From assembly GCA_905221605.1 (NCBI GenBank), contig CAJNDS010001713.1:386501-450500 (forward strand): a stretch of 64,000 bases of DNA, read 5' to 3'. The notes below the pieces were generated by a model. That model was given only the letters and a program-made list of their open reading frames with translations, was not told where the DNA came from and made no database searches. Numbering within the stretch: the first letter of the stretch is position 1; the number at the start of each line of letters is the position of its first letter. A program made the position numbers and the translations under genes. Of the stretch, positions 56,201 to 64,000 are shown one piece after another. Source of the DNA: Symbiodinium natans (taxonomy: Eukaryota; Sar; Dinophyceae; Suessiales; Symbiodiniaceae).

Positions 56201-56214
56201 GAAACTAATTTCTA

Positions 56215-56515
56215 GGTCTCCAAGCTCCAGAATAATTAGACGCCTCCGGAAGGCGGAAAAGTGTTTTTGACATCAAACTGTTGCCAAAACCCTTCCGAAA
56301 GGCTTAGAAGTAATTAGGCCTCTTAATCTGCTGCCTGAAACTTCTTTGGAAGGCGCAGCAGTTGCTGATTGGGCTTTCCAAATGTGTCCTTGCAGTTGCC
56401 TAAAAGCCCAGAAGTAGGCTTTTTAAAACTGCTGCCTTAATTTTTTCCTGGAAGGCTTAGCAGTGTCTGTCTAAAACTTCTCCAGAAGACCTAGAAGTGA
56501 TTTGGCCCACAAACG
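56215..56515. repeat. Degenerate array of CTTC-GGAAGGC / AGAAGT-type units
   Basis: Four or five loosely related units contain (C)TTC(C/T)-GGAAGGC followed by AGCAGT or AGAAGTAATT and AAACTGCTGCC. Each unit is locally self-complementary (CTTCC/GGAAG), so the array can form a series of small hairpins. Confidence 0.6.
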
Positions 56516-57159
56516 GCTGTCGGAGTCTTTGCCAGCAGGTGCAGAACAGGTTTGCCCTGTGGCCATAAGGTCAAGCCTTAAAACTTTCGGCGCAAACACA
56601 AGAAGCCTCCAAATAGAGTACTTCCTAATAGCTATGTAAGGACGCCCGGACACAGCGCCAACGGCAGCCTTGTGTAGCCACACCAGCCTTGCCAGTCCCC
56701 GCTCGCCGGGGGGAGAGAGTCTCTTCTGGCGCTTGTGCCTGTTTTCAGTGTGCTTGCCTTCCTTGCCAACCCAAAAGAGTCCTAAGTGCTATTGCGACGG
56801 CCCTGGCGCTTGTGTGGGGACTGTCTCTACGGACGCGTTGAGCAGTTCAGGTGACGGAGGTTCCTTGCCTTACGGCCTACCCATACTTTCGCTTAATGTT
56901 TGTACCAGACGTGGCGCAGCATTGCTATGGGTAACAGGCAGCTAAGTGATTGGTGCCGGTAGGTTCTTGTTTGCATTGGTCTCACCTCGCTGGCCTTGCA
57001 ATAAGTTGTCTTGCAATAAGGGCTTCTGCGCTAGCGGTTGCTTCTTTGTAGTCACGACTTCTTTTTCGCTCGCTGGCTTGTACAGTTTGGCTCTCAAAGT
57101 TTTGGCGGGTTGCTGCGGGTTTTGGTGGTTGTGTTTTGTGGTGGTTTTGGTGTGTGTTT

Positions 57160-57265
57160 GCTTTGGTTTTCGCACCTGCTCTGTTTCACCTCTAGTGTTC
57201 AGACCCACAAGAACGGCCTACTGCGCTGCTGATGTAGTAAAGAGGCGTCGGTTCAAAAAAAAAAA
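57160..57265 (+). mobile_element. Short retroposon-like 3' end with A11 tail, copy 2
   Basis: Relative of 46905-47004, sharing GACCCACAAGAAC/GTCCAACAAGACC, CCTACTG(C/T)GCT and AAGAGGCGTC before the A run (57255-57265). The 5' limit is uncertain. Confidence 0.45.
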
Positions 57266-57861
57266 CACGCACCAGTAGTTCGGGCGGAAGCCGCCGGCTG
57301 CCAATGGTCGCCTATCATGACATTCAGCAGCTCCGATGTGAGCCAAGATGCTCTTGGCCGACGGAGTCTCTAGTTGTTGTACTCAAGCACTTTGCCAGGA
57401 CATTTGCTCTTCTGAAGATACCAGAAATCGATCTCGGTTTAACAACACCGCTTTTGCTGAAGAGATGTCGGTGTGCAACCGGATCTTGACCTTTCTCTGC
57501 CAATCAGAGTCGCCAGTCCCTCGCTTTCTTGCATAGCAGTCGGAACTGTGAGGTTGGGTCCATTTCTGGAAACTCCACGCGTTCTAGTTGACCAGCCATC
57601 CAGAGCTTGGCTCGCATCATCTCGTTGTCATCGAAGGGAAGAGAGTGCTTGCCCTTCTCCTTTCTGGCGGAGACTCGGACTAGAGTCCACCTTTTTAAGG
57701 AGGCTTTGGTTCTGAAGTTTTGCAGAGAGCCAAGAAATAATTAGCATGGATCGTTATGGATTCACGAGATTTCCGGCAGCTCTGAGGTCAAGAGCGTTTA
57801 AACCAAATTTGGATCTAAGAATTCAAGACATCAGAAGTATTGGGGTTTGACTTTGTTTCGA

Positions 57862-58618
57862 CAGTATTGTGGCGGATGCTGGCTGAATTTTGAACGGGCA
57901 ATACCTGCAGACCTGAAGGAATAAAAGTCGTTAAGGATCCCAAAACATGAGGTGGTGTTGCTTCTTGTCATCCAAAACTTGAAAGAACAAAGCCTCCAAG
58001 ATCAAACAAAACGTGTTTTTTTTGCAGTTGGAGCAGACGGGTTTTGACAGCATTGTGGTGTTCTGGCATTTTTAAAAGAGCAGTGTGTTGGTGTTGCTTC
58101 TTCTCATCCTGAACCTGAAAGAGCAAAGCCTCCAGATCAAAAGGACGTTGTATCAACTTTTGCAGTTGGGCAGAGCAGTTTTGACAGTATTGTGGTATGC
58201 TGGCTGAATTTGAACGGGCAATTCCTGCTAGTGTTGCTTCTTGTCGTCCCAGCCTGAAGGAACAAAGCCTTTAAGGATCCAAAAAGCATGATGTACAGTA
58301 TTGTGGTATGCTGGCAGAAGTTTGAAACAGCAACGTTTGGTGGTGTTGCCTTTTGTCATCCAAAACTTGAAAGAACAAAGTCTCGAGATCAAAAATATGT
58401 GCTTTATCAATTTTTGCAGTTGGGGCAGACGGTTTTGAAGTATTGTGGTATGCTGGCAATTTTGAAAAAGCAGTGTCTGTTGGTGTTGCTTCTTGTCATC
58501 CTAAACCTGAAAGAGCAAAGCCCTCCAGATCAAAAGAACGTGTTGTATCAACTCTTGCAGTTGGGGCAAAGCAGTTTTGACAGGATTGTGGTATGCTGGC
58601 CTTCTTGAAACAGCAACG
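57862..58618. repeat. Tandem satellite, about 110-143 base unit, five to six copies
   Basis: Units restart with GTGTTGCTTCTTGTCATCC near 57955, 58092, 58231, 58341 and 58484. Each runs through AAAGAACAAAGCCTCCAGATC and TTGCAGTTGGGGCAGA to ATTGTGGTATGCTGGC. One unit (58231) lacks the middle. No coding frame runs through all units. Confidence 0.88.
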
Positions 58619-58830
58619 AAGGGCTTTGTTCCAGCCGAGGGCTTGTTCCAGCCCAGGCCATTTTCCAGCCCCTGGCTTGTTCCAGCCCAGGGCGTTTTCT
58701 AGCCAGGGGCTTGTTCCAGCTCGAGGCATTGTCCAGCAAAGGGTTTGTGAAAAATATTCTGGGCATGTTCTGTGCTCGGAATTTTCCAGCGGCAGCCTGA
58801 TGCCAGCCCGGGCTGTTTCCAACGAGGTGT
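58618..58830. repeat. Tandem array of GGGCTTGTTCCAGCCC-type units (about 20 bases)
   Basis: At least seven units of TTCCAGCCC-GGGC, several individually palindromic (CCAGCCC...GGGCTTG), directly follow the satellite. Three further units (TTTTCCAGCGG, TGCCAGCCCGGGC, TTTCCAACG) follow after a gap. Confidence 0.85.
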
Positions 58831-61800
58831 CGTTTCCACCTCTGGGCTCATCACTCGTGGTTGTTATGTCAATGTTTTGCGTGCAATAACTTTGTCAAGG
58901 ATTGCAGAACCCATGGCAAAACTCATCCGCAGCCAATTAACTAAAGCGGAGCAGCCTGAAGCCCAATCTTAACAGTGGACAACTTCCTCGACCCTTAACA
59001 ACTTCTAAACCTGCCTTATCCTTCATAATTTCAGGCCAACCTGGTTGCCATTCGCGTGCATCCATGAATGACGTCGGTGTTGACAGAATGAATCAAGCAA
59101 CTGATTTGTGCATTGAAGATACATTGTTGAACAGGGGCTGCGCATACGGTTTCTATGCATGGCATCAAGTATTCGTCATGTTCCTGCTTAGCATTGTTCG
59201 CTTCTTCCGAAAGCACAAACACACACACAGTAGTTTTTGCCTGTTTAGCCAATACGTGGAACTTAGGACATTCTTGACAGCATCCACCCCCAAACAGATC
59301 AAACACGTACAGTATTTTGACGTGGCTGTTCATTTGTCGTTTAGGCACGGTCTATTTGACATGTCCGCCTGGATGACATGTTTATGACATTCACAGGAGC
59401 TTCAGCACTCATAAAAGGCAGAAACACGCCAACATGTAGACTACAGAATACAGATGATGAGCAAAGATAGCAAGCTGCACATGGATTGTGACATGCAGAC
59501 AGTGACACCCGTTCGTTTGCTACACAGGTGCTGATACACGCAGCTTTGGTTTGCAACGCGGTAAAGGTGGCCACGCGCAAGTGCAGAAGTGTTGCGAATT
59601 GAGACATGTAACGTGTTATGTGCGGTGGTTGCTGTATTATGAAGTGGGCATGGCCATGATGGATGATAGCTTTGAGGAAGGTGCCGTCCTTAGACGACTC
59701 AGTTTTTTGCTCGTTCTTCCGCTGCGCTGTTTGGATTGGGCTGTTTTGCCGTATCACGTAAGGCACGTGGCGGGATCCAGACGCAGCATGTAATGCGTCA
59801 AAACCGTTGCCACAGTCTGCTTCCGATCTGATGCAAGACACGTTGAACAGCTGGAGCCTCAATTGCGAAGGTGAGAAGTGAACGGTGTTCTGACGTTTGT
59901 CACGAGGTACAAGCCAGACATTGGTTTGGCTGCAGGCCACGCTGCCTTGGGGAAGACGTCGGTTCTTTTTTGCAGTCGCAGAATGCAAGATGGACTAGAC
60001 GTCATTGCGAGTGCAGAGCAGGCTCACTACCAAGGCCAACGGCCCAATGCTTAGGAAAACGACTTTGGTGTTGCAAAAACATCGCATCAAGTATGGTGGC
60101 CAGGGCGTGATTGCAAGCAAAACGCTGTTGAGCTGTCCACATTGCCAGTGCAAGCCGAGGTGGGATAGAAACAAAAGAAGCAAGGACCGGTCACGACTTG
60201 GACATGCAGTGTGTACAAATTGGGTTTACCGTATTGCACGGAGTGAAAGACGTGAACCGTCCACTTCCCCTAGAAAGCGTGTGGTGCTTCCAGCAGCATC
60301 GCTCCATGTCTTTATGTTGCCTAGGCGTTGTTCTTGTCTCAGCTGCTTGGCGCTCGAGTCTGTTTGTCTGCGTGTGCTCTACGGATCCTTGTACGGCTTG
60401 CTTGTTCGTCCCAACGGTATGAGTAAATTTTGTTGTTTTCTCAGACTTGAATCGCGAATGTGGTCGAACGTATGCTAGCTGACGCCTTGCCCACACGGTA
60501 AACGCACAGATGGAGGGCCAATGTGTGGAACGTCATGAGGATCAGCCACAGTGTTGCTTGCAACGTGAGGAGCCAGTGGGTTCATGCGATTCGTGCAGAT
60601 GTCCTCCGAATGGTGATGATTCAGCTTGCTGGCCGTCGAATAGTTCTGCTGGGAACGACTTCGGCATGAACGTGGCCGAGCTGGCTGATCGAGATGGGGC
60701 AAGCGATGCCTTCTCCAAGGACTCAGAAATTCCTTCCGAAGCTCGGTTTGGGCAGCTCGGGGCCAAAGATGCAGCGAGCTTGGCGGGTGAGGACAGGTGA
60801 CACACCTTGTGGTTGCACAGCATTGCACAGCAGTCGTTCAGCAACCCTTATGTAGCTCTGTTCATGTTTAGCCGTCCGGCCAGGACACTGCCGAGGAGAT
60901 CGATGTGACCTTTGCACATCCTGACAAGTCATCGAGGCCACCTGCAATGTGCGACAACGCAGCAGTGCCTTAAGAAAGCGGATGTTCAGGCAGTGCACCA
61001 GTGCTGGATCCAGCAGCGAGGCTGTTTGCTTGTTTTTGCCGGTTCGCATCTTGCTTGGCCACGTCCCACTTGTCAAGCTGCTCACTGCACTTGAATTTTG
61101 CGACGGTCCGTCGCTGCCTCGCAAAAGTCTTGGGCAGAACCGAAGGCCTTAGCCGCACAAATCCGGTGACTGACTTGTTGTGGGGCTGCTTGCACTGATG
61201 ATGCTGCAGGGGATTTGCCAGGACCAGCCAGGTCCGTGAGAGCCCGAGAATTTGTTTGGGAATCAGGAAAGAAAGTGCCAGTATCAGCGTCGTCACAGTG
61301 AGGTATGTGATCATCCACGACTGTACCTACGTATCTGAAACGTCTGCGGTGCCCCCAGAAGAGGAGCCTCGCTTAAGAAGCGGAGTGTGGAGGCAAGAGC
61401 GATGAGCCAAAACCAGTCACAAAGTGTGAGGACGTGGTGACCGTTGTGCGAGTTGGGACAGTTGCGGAAATCTCAGAGACTACCAGCCTTGTTCATCTTG
61501 GTTCTTGCCAGTTACGCATGTAGCCGAGTGGAGCTGCGCCAGCTCAGAGCCCAATCTCCACTCCTTCGCTGCCAAAACCGGTTCACCCGTTCTGTTGACC
61601 CTTAGGTCGAGGTGGAGGAGGTTGTGCAGCAGTCCCAAGCAAAGGCCTGGCCTTGACCAAAGCTTCAGGATGAGGTTGAAGTGTAATGAAGTGTTAGGGT
61701 GAAGGGGAGCTGGTGGACCGCCATTAGAGTCTCCCTTTCAACGCCGTGTAGCCCCCCGCTGCATCAGAATGGGCGTTCCGCGACGAGAGCCCATATGTCC

Positions 61801-62040
61801 AACGCCTTTCTGCCTGTAGCAGCCTGCAACAGCCTGTAGCAACAGTTGCACCCACCCAGCGAACAGAGAGCTGCATTTGGAGTCTGCTTTGCTCTCAATG
61901 TGGGCAGTGCCTTGCACTTGCTGCTTGCTGCTTGCCCAAAGGCTTAGAAGCTTAACGCTCAAAGTCCGTTCTAGTGTGGCCTCGTCGGGCAGCCTCCCTC
62001 GGTAAGGTGCGAGGGCGCATCGCGTCGCCGCCAGGCCAGA
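58831..62040. other. Unassigned region, possible fragmentary exons
   Basis: Several medium frames occur on both strands, the longest being 215 codons on the minus strand at 59341-59988 and 157 codons on the plus strand at 60005-60478. The latter contains LSCPHCQCKPRW, a Cys/His cluster that could bind zinc but matches no family I can name. The minus frame at 60970-61314 begins with a hydrophobic stretch (LTVTTLILALSFLI). Without transcript data none is a confident gene. Confidence 0.45.
60510..60800 (+). CDS. Possible short exon or small acidic protein, product unknown
   Basis: This 96-codon frame starts ATGGAGGGCC directly after GTAAACGCACAG, which could be a splice acceptor. The product is acidic and Ser/Asp-rich, with an early Cys cluster (CCLQREEPVGSCDSCRC) and an Ala/Asp/Glu-rich second half. 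Codon composition looks coding-like by eye. It stops at TGA in a GGTGAGGACAGGTGA context, where two GT sites could also be splice donors. No family was recognised. Confidence 0.25.
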   Translation: MEGQCVERHEDQPQCCLQREEPVGSCDSCRCPPNGDDSACWPSNSSAGNDFGMNVAELADRDGASDAFSKDSEIPSEARFGQLGAKDAASLAGEDR

Positions 62041-62260
62041 CAGGGATTTTTTAACAGAAAATAGCAGAAGCCGGGGTTCTTTGTGATTGAGGGCTTCATA
62101 AGTTCTGCAGTGTAGGGTTCAGAGATTTAGGATGAAGGGGCTGCAAGCAATGGGTGGGTGGAAGCCGCGCGTTTGTTTTGAGACGTTTTGAGCAATCGGC
62201 CTGTACTTAGCAGGGAATTCGGCGGCTATGTACAAACACGTGTCTGTTGTCGACAGCCTG

Positions 62261-62311
<51 letters not shown>
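62261..62311. repeat. (TGA)17 microsatellite
   Basis: Uninterrupted TGA/ATG trinucleotide run followed by an AGG-rich tail. It produces an artefactual poly-His frame on the minus strand. Confidence 0.97.
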
Positions 62312-62568
62312 GGAAGGAGGAGGAGGAGATCTTGCAGATTCCTTCTCACGTTAGTAAGTAAGCCTTGTGTAAAGGTCTTCGTGGAAAACCCTAGCAGCCT
62401 CTCTTCGAGAAGCTGCTGAAGCTCTAGGTTGGATATCTCTCCTGGATGTGGCAACTGGCTACCGGTGGGCATGCCGAGTGGAGGACTGGAGGGTTGAAGC
62501 AAGGATCAGTCATAAACAGCACTGCAAGAGCAGAACTGCATTGCACCGTCCCAAGAAGGGGGTCGATG

Positions 62569-63030
62569 CGCGATTCAGAAACTGGATGCGATTCAGCAAA
62601 GTATTCAGGAAACTCCGGTGATTCAGGAGACTGCGGTTCAAGAAACTAGGCGAGTCGGAAGAATTGCCGGATGCAGGAAACTGGCGTCACGCGAGTCAGG
62701 AAACCGCGACTCAGGAAACCATGCAATTCAGGAAACCGGCTTCACGCGCGCGGTTCAGGAAACAAAGCGTTTCAGGAAACTGGCTTCACGCGATTGCTAT
62801 CCGATTCATAGAGGGGTGGGTCGGGGGGGGGGTTTGGGGGGGATGATGACGGTCATGTCACGGGTGCTTTCCGGGACCTTTGTGATCCTCGCGCCCGAAT
62901 CTGCGCTTTCCAGTTTCCCGAATCCACGGTTTCCAGAATCCACGCTTTCCAAGTTTCCTGAATCCCTGGTTTTTCAGCTTCCCGTAATTACCTGCATCTT
63001 TTTGGTTCTCGAATCCGCGATTGTGCACTT
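62569..63030. mobile_element. Foldback-like element with GATTCAGGAAACTGG arrays as arms
   Basis: The left arm (62569-62805) holds about ten units of GATTCAGGAAACTGGC-type sequence, some with CTTCACGCG. The right arm (62890-63030) holds the reverse complement, as in GAATCTGCGCTTTCCAGTTTCC and TTTCCTGAATCCCTGG. The centre carries a G-rich tract (62812-62842, GGGTGGGTCGGGGGGGGGG). There is no transposase. Arms made of short tandem repeats are the hallmark of Foldback-type transposons, though local duplication and inversion could also produce this. Confidence 0.65.
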
Positions 63031-63039
63031 CTACTTTTG

Positions 63040-64000
63040 AGTTTCCGATTGCTGACCCGACCAGGCCAAACCGTAAGGCTACAGGCTCGGAACCTTCAGC
63101 TGTCTGAAGCTCCATGGCAGGACCGGGCTCTCCTCCACAAGCCCGCTGTGTTGGACACGTCGCTGGCGAGCTAGTCTTGAGTTTGTGCATGCTTGTAGGA
63201 GCTTGTGCATGCTTGCGCATGCTTGTGCCTTTTTTCATCCTCTCCCATTCTCATTGCGTTCCATGTCAGGCAGGATTACAACAGTTTGCGCCCGCAACTC
63301 CCCGAGCCTCCGTCATGGTGGCCCCGCCCAGCAGCGACAGGATTGGCAGCGGGCTTGGCTTCAGAAGTGGTTTTTCTGGGCAACCTAAACCCATGGCTGA
63401 CTGCTACCCAGGCACCGTGTGTCGGAAGCCCCGCGCCAAAGCAGTGCACCGCCGCAGCCCACAACCTAAGGTTGGCTGGGCTTAGGTTACGGCTTGAGGG
63501 TTTCTTAGGTTTCCTGGGTTTTTTTTTCGCAGCTCTGACCCAGGCAGGGCTTGCGCTTCGTGGGCCTAGGCTTTAGGGCCTTCGGGGCCTTCCTGGAATG
63601 GCGGGTCTTGTCAGGAAGCCGGGGCTGGGTCTACAATGGCCTACACCTGTCAAGGTTTTTAGCTGGACAGGGCGATCTCTTTAGGATCCATGGGGCTCCT
63701 GGCAATCCCGTCCCTCGGAAAGTATGCGAAGCTTGTCGGGTGCGCGGCATAATGGAGCCGATGTCGAAGGCAAAAGCCGCCCACTCGAGATTCGAGCGCT
63801 GCTTCAATCACGTCTGTAGTTCATGGTAGTTCAGCCGGTTTTCCTCCCTGTAGGCCCCTCCAGGGGCCTTCAAGGAACGTTGTCAATTGGCCCAGCGGGG
63901 TCGAGAATGTTTATAGGTTGTGGTGGGAGCCCATAGCTGCCAAGGTCGTCTCAGACCTTCTCAGTATAGTTATAGTCAGTTATAGTATGGTCCAAATTTC
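63040..64000. other. Unassigned right end of the window
   Basis: Frames of 62-123 codons occur with no recognised motif. TTTTTTTTTCGCAG at about 63519-63532 has the look of a pyrimidine tract plus splice acceptor but no convincing exon follows. A short repeat GTGCATGCTTG-AGGAGCTTGTGCATGC lies near 63186-63225. Confidence 0.45.

Noticed and set aside
59341-59988. 215-codon minus-strand frame
   Set aside because: No family motif or paralogue in the window to test conservation; the translation looks random with many Cys and Ser.
1-64000. CRISPR arrays, bacterial operons, ribosome binding sites, rho-independent terminators
   Set aside because: The window has eukaryotic repeat and retroelement content. 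No regular spacer arrays or clustered prokaryotic genes were seen.

Overview
The window looks like nuclear DNA of a dinoflagellate, most likely a Symbiodiniaceae-type genome (inference). Four things point there. Gene density is extremely low. The copia polyprotein has a compressed integrase zinc site and an extra post-integrase C/C/H/C finger, which I recall as typical of dinoflagellate copia elements. Short TTTAGGG-type telomere-like motifs are scattered through the sequence. The decamer TTGGCTCAAG, the 3' end of the dinoflagellate spliced leader, occurs four times. I see no rRNA or tRNA gene, no CRISPR array and no bacterial operon.

Layout. 1-3570: three tandem copies of a 0.8-1.5 kb non-coding unit. 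3571-9276: unassigned DNA with a 22-base G run. 9303-9603: a foldback element. 9660-11160: an AT-rich island. 11168-26335 and 29133-44640: two copies of a roughly 15 kb segmental duplication, separated by about 2.8 kb containing unassigned DNA, an AT-rich satellite and a second foldback. The copies differ by a local inversion, 300 bp and 377 bp indels, a palindromic insertion, a microsatellite expansion and the number of units in an internal ~0.9-1.1 kb repeat array (three versus four).

45223-55229 is the only region with convincing protein-coding genes. It holds a Ty1/copia-class LTR retrotransposon. A single uninterrupted 2151-residue gag-pol frame carries two zinc knuckles, protease, integrase, reverse transcriptase and RNase H, followed by an extra C-terminal domain with the motif order of C5 cytosine methyltransferases. 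A second frame of 243 residues lies between pol and the 3' LTR; it has a signal-peptide-like start, a membrane segment and a repeated His/Cys zinc-like motif. The 3' LTR (334 bp, TG...CA) follows a polypurine tract. The only other LTR copy lies upstream in inverted orientation. It is interrupted by two inserts, adjoins an initiator-tRNA-like primer site, and is flanked by the same GCCAG pentamer as the 3' LTR. I infer that the 5' end of the element was inverted after insertion.

55230-64000: unassigned DNA rich in degenerate tandem arrays (56.2 kb, 57.9-58.8 kb), a possible short exon at 60.5 kb, a TGA microsatellite and a foldback made of short tandem repeats at 62.6-63.0 kb. Several inverted arrays in the window share the Foldback-transposon style of arms built from short tandem repeats.
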